From NCBI RefSeq assembly GCF_017876775.1, contig NZ_JAGIOP010000002.1:4092001-4156000 (forward strand): a stretch of DNA of 64,000 bases. Direction: 5' to 3'. A program made the translations under genes and the position numbers. This stretch comes from Mycolicibacterium lutetiense. Its GTDB lineage: Bacteria > Actinomycetota > Actinomycetes > Mycobacteriales > Mycobacteriaceae. The notes under the pieces were generated by a model that was not told where the DNA came from, did no database searches, and was given only the letters and a program-made list of their open reading frames with translations. Below are positions 1 to 11,600 of the stretch, piece after piece. Within the stretch, counting starts at the first letter, position 1. Each line of letters starts with the position of its first letter.

Positions 1-1
1 C

Positions 2-1564
2 GGCCGAGTGGTGATTCTGGCCCATCTTGGTTCCGCACATACTGATGCTGAACTGGGCATTCTGCTGGAGCAGGCGCGGCAGATCGTCGCTGGTGGCCAG
101 CACGCCCTCGATATCGAGGTGGCCGCACGAGCTCAGTTGCTGACCGATGTTGGCGACTATCGGGTGCCGGCGCTGGTGGACGTGCCGCAGCCCAAGTCCG
201 CCCCGCTGGCACCGCCCGGCCGAACGACGGCCACCCATTCTCGACTGCTCTACGACGTGATCGGCGGGGTCTATGACTGGCTGGGCTTTGACGATGTCGC
301 CGATCGGGTGTTCCGGGATCTGGTGATCGCCCGGATAGTGGAGCCGACCAGCAAGCTCGACGCCAACCGGGTGTTGACCGATCTGGGCGTAAATACGGTG
401 TCCTACCGCACAATTCAACGTCACCTCGACCAGATGGGGGCGGGCAAGTATCGGGATCTGATCGCCGAGAAGTGCTTTGCCTATGCCACCGACTGCGGCG
501 GCCTGAGCCTGCTCCTTTATGACGTGACGACCCTGTACTTCGAGGCCGAGTCCGAGGATGACCTGCGCAAGGTTGGCTACTCCAAAGAGCGCCGGGTCGA
601 TCCGCAGATCGTGGTGGGCCTGCTGGTGGACCGGACCGGGTTCCCACTGGAAATCGGCTGCTACGAAGGCAATACCGCTGAAACGACCACCATCGTCCCG
701 ATCGTCAAAGGCTTCCTCGAACGCCACAGGTTGGACGGCACTCCGATGGTCGTGGCTGCTGATGCCGGCATGCTCTCAGCAACCAACCTCAACGCCCTCG
801 ACGAGCTCGGATTGTCGTTCATCGTCGGCTCCCGCTCCACCAAGGCTCCTGGGGATCTGGAATCCCATTTCCATTGGAACGGTGATGTTTTCGCCGACGG
901 GCAGATCATCGACACTGTTACACCGCGGCACGGCAACGCGAAAGTCAACAACACCGCGCTGCGGGCTGAACCGGTCTGGGATCCCCAGGCCCATCCGGGT
1001 GCGTGGCGGTCGATCTGGGCATACTCGGCCAAACGGGCACGGCGTGACCAGAAGACCCTGGCCGCCCAAGAGGCCCGCGCCCGCGCCATCATCGAGGGCG
1101 AAAAGAAGGTCAAATCAGCACGATTCGTCAAAATCCGCGGCGATGACCGCAGTTTTGATGAGGCCAGCCTGGCTCGCGCGCAATCCCTGGTCGGACTCAA
1201 GGGCTACGTCACCAACGTGCCGGGGGAATTGATGCCGGCCGGCGAGGTGATCGCCAAGTACCACGACCTGTGGCACGTCGAGAAATCGTTTCGAATGTCC
1301 AAAAGCGACCTCCGTGCCCGGCCGATGTTTCACTACACCCGCGACGCCATCGAGGCGCACCTGACCATCGTGTTTACCGCCCTGGCTGTCTCCCACGCCA
1401 TCCAGGCACGTACCGGGCTGTCCATCGGCAAGGTCGTCAAGCAGCTCCGGCCGCTGCGCAGCGCCACCATCAGCATCAACGGTGCCATCCAGACCTTCCC
1501 ACCGGAAGTCCCCACCGCCCAACGCGAAATCCTGGCCCACCTCGGTATCAAACCGGGGTACTAG
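2..1564 (+). CDS. IS1634-family DDE transposase, 5' end outside window
   Basis: The reading frame is open to the left edge, so the start lies outside the window; about 520 residues are present, close to the usual family length. The N-terminal HLGSAH segment followed by a helical region and a large catalytic domain resembles IS1634-type (IS4-like) transposases. I read the catalytic triad as Asp in YDVTT (521-523), Asp in AADAGML (761-763) and Glu in WHVEKSFRMSK (1280-1282), the last followed by the typical His/Arg-rich stretch. The frame ends cleanly at TAG. The right terminal inverted repeat should lie shortly after 1564, but it cannot be defined without the left end. The element sits directly upstream of the NRPS operon and may have brought or disturbed upstream regulatory DNA. 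Confidence 0.85.
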   Translation, partial: GRVVILAHLGSAHTDAELGILLEQARQIVAGGQHALDIEVAARAQLLTDVGDYRVPALVDVPQPKSAPLAPPGRTTATHSRLLYDVIGGVYDWLGFDDVADRVFRDLVIARIVEPTSKLDANRVLTDLGVNTVSYRTIQRHLDQMGAGKYRDLIAEKCFAYATDCGGLSLLLYDVTTLYFEAESEDDLRKVGYSKERRVDPQIVVGLLVDRTGFPLEIGCYEGNTAETTTIVPIVKGFLERHRLDGTPMVVAADAGMLSATNLNALDELGLSFIVGSRSTKAPGDLESHFHWNGDVFADGQIIDTVTPRHGNAKVNNTALRAEPVWDPQAHPGAWRSIWAYSAKRARRDQKTLAAQEARARAIIEGEKKVKSARFVKIRGDDRSFDEASLARAQSLVGLKGYVTNVPGELMPAGEVIAKYHDLWHVEKSFRMSKSDLRARPMFHYTRDAIEAHLTIVFTALAVSHAIQARTGLSIGKVVKQLRPLRSATISINGAIQTFPPEVPTAQREILAHLGIKPGY

Positions 1565-2158
1565 GCCAAATGTCCTAAGTCAGGTGCCGGGCGTGTCGTC
1601 GCGTCCGTCTGATGACGTTCGAGTGTTAGCCCCGACGGGCCGGCCCGATCGCTCGTGAAGCGCCACATGGCGAGTGTGTTGTGCCTACGCGCACGGCTTG
1701 TGGCCGCCTCGACACGACTACCCGTCGATGGTGATTGAAACTGTGTAGTTGCTGGGCATTTAGCCCCGATAATGACATTGCGTTGGTCCCGGGGTGGTAT
1801 GCCGGCCGCGCGTGGAGGCGCCGCGTCGAGCGGGATGTCCGCCTCTCTCGGAAGGCTGGCTGTCGCAGCGCGGAGCGTCCCGCCTCCGTTTGCGCGCCCC
1901 GATGGCCGCAGCGGAGCACCCCTTGTCTGGCCTTGGTCGGTGGCCAGGCGCAGACTTTTCGCCGTAATCACGGTCCGTGGGTAGCCCAAATCGGCGTTTC
2001 ATGGGCCGAGGCCGCCCGATCCGCAGGCCACCACCGGCCGCACCGGCCGGCGGCGAGTCTGGATGGGGCCTGAGAAACATTTGCCGAATCGCGGAACTCG
2101 TGACAAGTTAGAAGGTGAATGGCAGAGGGGCAGCAATGGGAAATTCTTTGATTTCTAA
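1565..2158. other. Non-coding stretch between IS element and NRPS operon
   Basis: About 590 bases with no reading frame that resembles a protein I recognise; the open frames on both strands are short and of arginine/proline-rich composition typical of chance frames in GC-rich DNA. It presumably holds the right end of the IS1634-type element and possibly older element remains, but I cannot delimit either. Confidence 0.5.
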
Positions 2159-2205
2159 TTTCTGCACTCTCGTCAAGATAAGTGGATATGCTGGCGCCCT
2201 GCAAC
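2159..2205 (+). promoter_or_regulatory. Conserved upstream block, copy 1 (candidate promoter/operator)
   Basis: This block aligns almost gap-free with 42365-42411, at a similar distance upstream of the second mbtH gene. Shared parts are TTTCTGCAC, then AGTGGATATGCTGGC, then CCTGCAAC. The TATGCT inside it (2187-2192) fits a mycobacterial -10 (TAnnnT), but I see no convincing -35 at standard spacing. Conservation between paralogous operons in otherwise diverged non-coding DNA is the evidence. Whether it is a promoter, an operator or a leader element is open. It lies about 125-170 bases before the mbtH start. Confidence 0.4.
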
Positions 2206-2328
2206 AAGAACGTCATAGCTGGAGTGGGCCACAGGAAACAGGCATCGTGAAGCAACAGGCGGGGCTGGGTGCCTGCGCCGGGTTGTCGATCGATTTTCAC
2301 TGGTCTACTCGACGATGGGGAGGACCAA

Positions 2329-2559
2329 GTGAGTATCAATCCGTTTGACGACGACAATGGCAGCTTTCGCGTCTTGGTCAACGACGAGGAGCAACACAGT
2401 CTGTGGCCAGCATTCGCTGACGTCCCTGCCGGCTGGAAGGTTGTTTACGGCGAAGCGGATCGAGCTTCCTGCTTCGACTACATCGAACAGAACTGGCCTG
2501 ACATCCGCCCTAAGAGTCTGCGCGACAGGTTGGCGCAGAGCCAGGGGTCTGACAACTAG
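2329..2559 (+). CDS. MbtH-like NRPS adenylation-domain chaperone (copy 1)
   Basis: 76-residue protein of the MbtH family. These bind adenylation domains and are often needed for their folding and activity. The signature is intact: [10 protein letters not shown] near residues 18-27, the PAGW segment, and WPDIRP near the C terminus, with the three family tryptophans present. I chose the GTG at 2329 because it follows a strong GGGGAGGA site and gives the usual 70-76 residue size; the paralogue at 42540 starts at the equivalent ATG. An in-frame upstream start at 2269 would add 20 unconserved residues. It is the first gene of the operon and ends 44 bases before NRPS-A, so it most likely serves the NRPS-A and NRPS-B adenylation domains. 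Confidence 0.95.
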   Translation: MSINPFDDDNGSFRVLVNDEEQHSLWPAFADVPAGWKVVYGEADRASCFDYIEQNWPDIRPKSLRDRLAQSQGSDN

Positions 2560-2603
2560 AAGAGCCGGGGGGCTAACAACAGATTTCGCGGTGGGAGAGT
2601 CTG

Positions 2604-5600
2604 ATGCAGCACGTTGAACAAGCGCTGCCGGTAACACGCGCGCAGCTCGACATTTGGCTTGCGCACGACGTGGCAGAGTCCGGCACGGAATGGTTACTCG
2701 GCCTATTCGTGAAAATCGCGGGCGCGCTCGACCGCGACGCCCTTGAGTGGGCGATCCGCCGGGTGGTGCGAGAGGCTGAACCCCTCAGGGCCACCTTCTT
2801 CGAGGTGAACGGGCAGGTCTACCAAAAGGTAGTCGACCACCCCGATGTGGGGCTGGCCTTCTACGACCTGCGCAGCGCGTCCGATCCCGTCGCAGAAGCC
2901 CGTGACATGGCAGCCTCGATCCAGCGCACGCCAATGTCTTTCACCGGACCGCTGTTCAGATTTGCACTGTTCCAGACACGCGACGATGAACACTTCCTGA
3001 TCGCGTGCTGTCACCACATCGTGCTCGACGGGACCGGGATTGCGCTCGTCGGATCTCGGCTTGCATCGGTGTATTCCGCAGTCTGTTCCGGCGCACCCAT
3101 ACCCCCGCCGATCTTCGGATCGCTGGCCGATCTGATCGACGACGAGTCGACGTACGAAGCCTCCAGGGAATATCTCGATGACCAGGCCTACTGGACTGGG
3201 AATCTTCCGCCGGAAGCGGGCCCGAACTCTTGGCAGACTGATGCCGTTGATACCGAGGAGGTGCATTGGCCTTCTGCCTCAGTTCAATTCGAATCAGAGG
3301 TGCTGCGTCAAGTCGACATACTCGCCCGGTCGAAGAATGTTGCTCGTTCATCGATCATCACTGCGGCGTGTGCGTTGCTGGTGCGTGGGTGGTGCGCTGA
3401 GGGCTCAGATGTTGTGCTCGACTTTCCGGTCAGCCGGCGTGTAAGTCCAGAATCGCGGACGCTGCCCGGCATGGTGGCCGGCGTGGTGCCGCTCGTGGTG
3501 AAGGCCTCACCCGCAACGTCGATCTCCGAATTCCTCGACGATGTCGAGAGCCACATACAGGAAGCCCTGCAGCATCAGCGCTTTCCGGTACACACGCTAG
3601 AGCGCAAGGTCAACCCGCGGGTGGCGGGCCAGATGGCGAATCGGGTGAGTGTCAACTTCCTTCCGTCTACGTTCACGCTGGACTTCGGTGGCGCGGAGGC
3701 TTCGGCGTCGTTGACCAACGCTGGCGTTGTCGGTGGCTTCGGTCTCGTCTTCTCCAGTGCCGGAGATGAACTGGTCCTCAGCACGATGGGCACGGGTCAA
3801 CCTTTCTCTAGTTTTGGCGTAGCAGACCTGGCGGAGCGGTTGCAGCGGATTCTGGTTGCGTTCGTTTCCGATCCGGCGCAGCGGTTGTCGTTGGTGGATG
3901 TGCTTGATGCTGCTGATTGTGTGCGGTTGGATGCGGTTGGTCATCGGGCGGTTTTGACGCGGCCGGTGGTGGAGTCTTCGATTCCGGCGGTTTTCGCAGG
4001 CCAGGTTGTTCGTGCTCCGGATGCGGTGGCGGTGTCGTTCGAGGGCGTCTCGTTGTCGTATCGGGAGTTGGATGAGGCGTCGAATCGGTTGGCGCACTCG
4101 CTGAGTGCCCAAGGGGCGCGACCTGGTGAGTGTGTGGCGTTGATGCTTGAGCGTTCAGCGCGGGCGGTTGTGGCGATTTTGGGTGTGTTGAAGTCGGGGG
4201 CGGCGTATCTGCCGATTGATCCGGCGCATCCCGATGCTCGTGTTGAGTTCATGCTGGCCGATGCGGCGCCGGTCGCGGTCATCACGACGGCTGGGTTGGC
4301 TGAGCGGTTGCACGGTTCCGGTGTGTCGGTGATCGACGTTGAGGATCCTCGGGTTGATTCTCAGTCCAGTGCGGCGTTGCCGGTTCCTGCGCCCGATGAT
4401 GTGGCGCACATTATTTACACGTCTGGGACCACGGGGACGCCGAAAGGTGTTGCGGTTACTCATCAGAACGTGACGCGGTTGTTCGACGGCATGGATGTGG
4501 GTATCGAGCTGGGGCCGCAGCAGGTGTGGTCTGCGTGTTCGTCGTTGGCGTTCGACTATTCGGTGTGGGAGATCTGGGGGGCTCTGCTGCATGGTGGGCG
4601 TTTGGTGGTGGTGCCCGAGTCGGTGACGCGCTCGCCGCGGGATTTGCAGGCGTTGGTTGTTGCTGAGGGTGTGACAGTGTTGAGTCAGACACCTTCTGCG
4701 GTGGGGGTTTTGGATCCGCAGGTGTTGGGTTCGGTGTCGGCGTTGATGGTGGCTGCTGAGGCGTGCCCGCCGGATGTGGTGGATCGGTGGGCGCCGGGTC
4801 GGGTGATGGTCAATGGTTATGGTCCGACGGAGACGACGGTGTATGCCACGATCAGCGCTCCGCTTCAGGCTGGGCCGGGCGTGGTGCCGGTCGGCGTGCC
4901 GGTGCCGGGTGCGGCGTTGTTCGTCGTGGACCGGTCGCTACGTCCGGTTCCCCCCGGTGTGGTGGGTGAGTTGTATGTCGCCGGCCGCGGCGTGGGCGTC
5001 GGCTATGTGCGGCGCGCGGGGTTGACCGCCTCGAGGTTCGTAGCGTGCCCGTTCGGCGCTCCTGGTGCTCGGATGTATCGGACTGGGGATCTGGTGTCGT
5101 GGGGCCCGGATGGGCAGTTGCGGTATGCCGGGCGGGCTGATGAGCAGGTCAAGATTCGTGGGTATCGCATCGAACTCGGGGAAATCCAAAGCGCGCTGGC
5201 TGATGTGGAGGGTGTGCAGCAGGCGGTGGTGATTGTCCGTGAGGACCAGCCGGGGGACAAGCGCCTGGTCGGCTACATCACCGGCTCAGCCGATCCCGCG
5301 GTGGTCCGCGCACAGCTCTCGCAGCGGTTGCCGGCCTACATGGTGCCCGCCGCAGTGGTCGTCCTCGACGCAGTGCCGTTGACGGTCAACGGCAAGCTCG
5401 ACAAACGCGCTCTGCCCGCACCCGAATACACCGACACTGACCGTTACCGGGCTCCGAGCACGGCTACCGAGGAAATCCTGGCCGGTATCTACGCCCAAGT
5501 CCTGGGCCTGGAACGCGTCGGTATCGACGACTCCTTCTTCGATTTGGGCGGGGACAGTATTCTCGCGATGCGGGTTGTGGCCGCAGTCAACACGAACTTG

Positions 5601-8600
5601 GATGCCGGACTGGCGGTACGCACGTTGTTCGACGCGCCGACGGTGGCGCAGTTGGCACCACATGTCGGTGAGGATTCGGAACGGCGTGCGCCGTTGGTGG
5701 CGGGCGACCGTCCTGCTCTGATCCCGTTGTCCTTCGCGCAGAACCGTATGTGGTTCCTCAATCGGTTCGAGGACGGGGTCGCGACCTACAACATGCCGAT
5801 CGGGTTCCGGATCAACGGTGCGCTGGATCTGGATGCACTCGATGCGGCCCTTGATGATGTGATCACCCGTCACGAATCGCTGCGCACGGTGTTCCCCGAC
5901 ATCGACGGGGTGCCCTCGCAGAAGGTTCTGCCCGTGCAGCCGGGGCTGTGGCGGCGCGGAGGCCCAGCGGTGGCGCCGGTAGCGGAAGCCGATCTGGTCG
6001 GAGAGCTGATCTCCCTGGCGGGCTACACCTTTGATCTGGCGACCGAGATTCCGATCCGGGCCCAAATTTATGCCGTGGGACCCGAACAGTATGTCCTCGG
6101 AATCGTCTTGCACCACATCGCTTTCGACGGCTGGTCGATGGCGCCCATGGTCAAGGATGTCGGGGTCGCCTATGCAGCCCGCTGCGCCGGGCAGCTGCCC
6201 GATTGGTCACCGCTGCCCGTCCAGTACGCCGATTACACATTGTGGCAACAAGACTGGCTGGGATCCGAATCTGATCCCGACAGTGTGCTCGCCAGCCAAC
6301 TGACTTATTGGCGGCGGGAACTGGCGGATCTTCCCGAGGTCGTGTCGCTAACCGCGGATCGGCCACGCCCACCGGCACCCAGCTATCGCGGCGACGCGGT
6401 CGATCTGCGTATCGATCCCGAGTCCTGGGCAGGGATCAAGGCCGTGGCCGCGGCGCACAACGCAACGGTGTCAATGGTGTTGCAGGCCGCGATGGCGGTG
6501 GCGCTGCACCGCGCCGGCGTCGGTGAGGACATCGCGCTGGGCACCCCGATCGCCGGGCGGATGGACCAGGCCATTGATGAGCTGGTCGGTTTCTTCGTCA
6601 ACACCTGGGTGCTACGGGTAGGTGTCGACCCTGCGTTGCGGTTCAGCGAGGTGCTGGAACGGGTGCGGCAGAAGGCCCTGGACGCCTATGCCAATCAAGA
6701 TGTGCCGTTCGAGCTTTTGGTAGAGCGGCTCAACCCGACACGATCCACCTCGCACCATCCACTGTTCCAGGTGGCCTTGGCCTTCCAGAACAATGTGCGC
6801 CCCGAGATCCAGCTGGACGAGCTCTACGTCGAGCCGATGGTTGCCGACATCCGCACTGCCCGGTTCGACCTCGAATTCGATCTGCGAGAACTGTCCAGCG
6901 GAGACGCGAGCGCGCTGTTCGATCTGCACGCAGTGCCTGCCGAGGGCTGCGGTGCGCTGATGGCGGCAGGCACGGTCGCTTATGCCACCGATCTGTATGA
7001 CCGCTCCAGTGTCGAGCGGATGGTGGGGTGGTTCGGCCGCGTCGTCGAGGCTGTGGTGTCCGACCCGTCGGTGGTCGTGGGCGAGGTGGGCCTCCTGGAT
7101 CACGACGAGCAGAACCTCTTGCTGCACATGTGGTCCGGTGCCGAGGTGAGTGGCCCGAAGGGCTTGGCCCCGGAGTTGTTGGCTGCGGCAGTGGCCGCTG
7201 ATCCCGATGCCGTCGCGGTGGTGGACGGAACACGCGAGCTGTCGTACCGGGAGCTGGATGAGGTCTCCAACCAGCTGGCACGGGCGTTGATCGAAGCGGG
7301 GGTTGGCCCCGAGCATGCGGTCGGGGTGGCGATGGGTCGCTGCGCGGAGCTGGTGATCGCCTGGTGGGCGGTGCTCAAGGCAGGTGGGGTGTACGTGCCG
7401 GTTGATCCGGGCCACCCGGCCGAGCGAGTCTCCACGGTGCTGGACACCGCCGAAGCAGTTTGCGTGCTCACCTGCGGCATCGGTGCGGTCGAGGGGACCG
7501 GCAGCCGACTCGTGGTTCCGCTAGATGTGGTTGATCTGTCCGAGCACAGTGCGGATCCTGTGACGGATACGGATCGACTGGCGCCTTTGAGTGTTGACGA
7601 TGCGGCATACGTAATCTTCACGTCGGGTTCCACGGGTACGCCGAAGGGTGTGGCGATCAGCCATGCCGGGGTGTTGGGGGTGGCAGCCGCGCACCACGAT
7701 CTACTCGGTCTGACTCCGCGGGCGCGGGTGCTGATGGTGGCCGCGCCGACGTTCGATGCCTCGGTATTCGAGTGGCTGTGGGCAGTGGCTTCGGGGGCCG
7801 CGCTGGTGGTGGCCCCGCCGGATTCCTACGCGGGTGACGCACTGACGGCGGTGATCGAGGACCAGCAGGTTGAGGCGGCGCTGATCACTCCGACGGTGCT
7901 GGCGACCCTGGACCCGGCCGAGATCGACGGGTTGGACACGTTGGTCACAGGTGGTGAGGCGTGCCCGGCCGAGTTGGTGGCGGCGTGGGCACCGGGGCGG
8001 CGGATGTTCAATGCTTACGGTCCGACCGAGGTGACCATCTGGGCCACTTGGAGTGCGTTGTCGGCCGGACAGCCCGTGCGGATCGGTGCCCCGGTCCCGG
8101 GTACGTGTGCGTTGGTGTTGGATGCCCGGCTGAATCCGGCTCCGGTCGGAGTCGTGGGTGAGCTGTACCTGGCCGGCCCGGTGCTGGCACGTGGCTATGT
8201 GGGACGACCTGATCTGACGGCGGATCGCTTCGTGGCCAATCCCTTTGGGGTTCCGGGGACGCGTCTCTATCGCACCGGCGATCTGGTGCGCTGGACCCCG
8301 ACGGGCAGCCTGGAATACCTGGGACGTGCGGACGCCCAGGTCAAACTGCGTGGGCAGCGCCTGGAACTGGGCGAGATCGAGAACACCTTGCTGGCCTCCC
8401 CGCAGGTCACCCGTGCGGCTGCGGCCGTGCATCGGGGCAGCACCGGTGTCGATCATCTGGTTGGCTACATCGCCCTCGAGCAGACCAGCACCGCCGATTA
8501 CGACGCCGACGTTGTCGACCAGTGGCAAGGCATTTACGACGAGCTCTACGACGCCGATCTCGACGCCGTCGAGTTCGGTAACGATTTCCGCGGCTGGAAC

Positions 8601-11600
8601 AGCAGCTACACCGACGATCCGATTCCCCTTCACGAGATGGAGGAATGGCGCTCGGCCACCGTGGATCGGATTCTGGCACTGCGGCCGCAGCGGGTGCTGG
8701 AGCTCGGCGTCGGATCTGGTTTGCTGCTGTCCCAGCTTGCTCCGAAGTGCGTGGAGTACTGGGGCACAGACTTTTCCGCGCCGACCATCCAGAAGCTGCA
8801 GACGGCGGTGGCCGGCCGGCCCTGGGGCGATCGGGTCCATCTTCTGACCCGGCCTGCGCACATCACCGCGGAGTTGCCGCAGAACCAGTTCGACATGGTG
8901 GTGATCAACTCGGTGGTCCAGTACTTCCCGAGCGCCGGGTACCTGGCCGAGGTCATCGACAAGGCAGTGGAACTGCTGGCGCCGGGCGGCACGCTGTTCA
9001 TCGGTGACGTGCGCAATCACAGCCTGCAAGGAGCGTTCCAGACAGGTATCGTCCTCGCGCGCAGCCGCAACGGCACCGATACCGACGAGGTCCGCCAACG
9101 GGTTCAGCGCGCGATGCTGGGCGAGCACGAGTTGCTGCTCGCCCCAGAGTTTTTCACCACCTGGGCAGCCGACCATCCGTCCGTGGGCGGTATCGGTATC
9201 CAGGTCAAGCGCGGCGAGGCCGACAACGAGCTGAGCCGGTACCGCTACGACGTGATCGTCCACAAGTCGCCCACCCAGGTGTGCTCGCTGGCCGGCGCCC
9301 CGAACTGGACGTGGACGGACTGTGCGGGTCTGAGCGGGCTGCTGGCCGAGTTGACGGCTCAGCACCCGTCCACCGTGCGGGTCAGTTCCATTCCCCGCGC
9401 CGGCGTGATCGCCGATGTGGTGACCGAACAAGCTCTGGGCGCTGGGCTCCCACTCGCCGAGGCGCTAGCCCACGCCGATTCCGTCGCCGAGGACGTCGTC
9501 ACCCCAGAAATGGTGTACCGCCTCGGCGCTGCCGCCGGGTACCACGTCGCAGTCACGTGGGGAACTCAACCCGGCACCCTGGATGCCGTCTTCATCGCCG
9601 TCTCCGATGGTGAGTCGCTACCCGCGCTCACCGAGCTCTACCAGCCCGCAGCGGACTCCCGTCAGCGCGGCGGTTACGCCAATGACCCGCATACCAACTC
9701 GAAGGTCACTACGGTCCGTCAGTGGTTGTTCGAGCAGTTGCCCGAGTACATGGTGCCGAGTCAGATCGTGGTGCTCGACGAGTTCCCGTTGACTTCTTCC
9801 GGCAAGATCGATCGCAAGGCTCTGCCTGAACCCACCTTTGTCGCCACATCCTTCCGAGCTCCGCAGACCGATACGGAAAAGATCGTCGCCGAGGTGTTCA
9901 CCGAGGTTCTGGGACTCGGAAGGGCAGGTCTCGACGACGACTTCTTCGTTCTCGGCGGCGATTCCCTGATCGCCATCCGGGTCAGCGCGCGTTTGCAGTC
10001 CGCTCTTGGCCGGGATGTGCCGGTTCGCTACTTGTTCGAGGCATCCACGGTGGGTGGATTCGCCGACTATCTCGATCGGCACCAGGACGGCGTGGCCCGG
10101 CCCCCGCTGGCTGCCCGGCATCGTCCGGCGGCCGTTCCGTTGTCGTATGCCCAGCAACGATTGTGGTTCTTGGAGCAACTACAGGGACCGTCGCCGATCT
10201 ACAACATGGCGGTCGCGTTACGGCTCAGTGGGCGCCTGGATGAAGATGCCCTGGGCGTAGCACTTGCCGATGTCATCGGCCGTCAGGAAAGCCTCCGTAC
10301 CGTGTTCACCTCGGTCGACGGGGTACCTCAACAGGTGGTACTCAGCGCCGACCAGGCTGATCTGGGGTGGCAGATCGTTGACGCCGACGGATGGCCCACA
10401 GCCCGGCTCGACGAGGCGATCGGTGCGACAGCACGCCACAGTTTCGACCTCGTGAGTGAGATCCCGATCAAGGCAACACTTTTCCGTGTCAGTGAGAATG
10501 AGCACGTGCTGGCGGCGGTCGTGCACCACATCGCCGCCGACGGCTGGTCGGTGACTCCGCTGGTGGTTGATCTGGCGACTGCCTACGCCAGTCGGTGCAC
10601 AGGGGAGGCCCCGGATTGGGAACCCCTGCCGGTGCAGTATGCCGATTTCACGTTGTGGCAGCAGGAATGGCTGGGGTCGACGTCTGATCCGGACAGTGTG
10701 ATCGCCGGGCAGCTGAGCTACTGGGAGGACGAGCTGGTTGAGTTGCCCGACCGGTTGGAGCTACCGACGGACCGCCCGTATCCGCCGGTGGCCGACTACC
10801 AGGGCTCCAGTGTGGCTGTGGATTGGCCGGCCGAGTTGCAGCAACAGATCGCCCGGGTGGCCCGGGAGCAAGGCGCGACGAGTTTCATGGTCGTCCAGGC
10901 GGCGCTGGCGGCACTGATGGCTCAGCTGAGCGCGAGCACTGATGTGGCCGTGGGCATCGCGTCTGCCGGCCGTGGCGAGCCCGCGCTGGACGAGTTGGTG
11001 GGCTTCTTCGTCAACACGCTGGTGTTGCGCGTGGACCTGGCCGGAGATCCCACGGTTGCCGACCTGTTGGGTCAGGTGCGGCGGCGCAGCTTGGCGGCGT
11101 TCGAGCATCAGGATGTGCCGTTCGAGGTGCTGGTGGACCGGCTCAATCCGGCCCGCAGCCTGACCCATCATCCGCTCGTGCAGGTCATGCTGACCTGGCA
11201 GAATCTGCCGTGGCAGCACAGCGATCCTACTGCGGCATTGGTGCTGGGCGATGTTGGCGTCACGCAGCTGGACGCCGAAACGCAAACGGCCCGTATGGAT
11301 CTGGTGTTTTCGCTGCGCGAACGTTTCAATGATGCCGGCGTACCGGCCGGTATCGACGGATCGGTGGAGTTCCGCACCGATGTGTTCGACGCGGCCACGA
11401 TCGAGACCTTGATCCAGCGTATGCAGCGGATGCTGGCGGTGATGACTGCGGACCCGGCCCAGCGGCTGTCGTTGGTGGATGTGCTTGATGCTGCTGATTG
11501 TGTGCGGTTGGATGCGGTTGGTCATCGGGCGGTTTTGACGCGGCCGGTGGTGGAGTCTTCGATTCCGGCGGTTTTCGCAGGCCAGGTTGTTCGTGCTCCG

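Noticed and set aside
1565..2158. tRNA or small RNA gene in the upstream intergenic region
   Set aside because: I found no cloverleaf-like folding arms or CCA end and no other RNA signature by eye.
2329..2559. Mycobactin siderophore cluster, suggested by the MbtH-like protein
   Set aside because: MbtH proteins accompany many NRPS types. None of the salicylate, lysine-hydroxylase or mixed NRPS/PKS mycobactin genes is present.
7701..9431. Long open frames antisense to the NRPS genes (for example 576 codons here, 656 at 22097-24067, 597 at 30752-32545)
   Set aside because: They are arginine/histidine/proline-rich mirror frames of GC-rich repetitive NRPS coding sequence, repeat wherever the sense domains repeat, and lack ribosome sites or recognisable domains.
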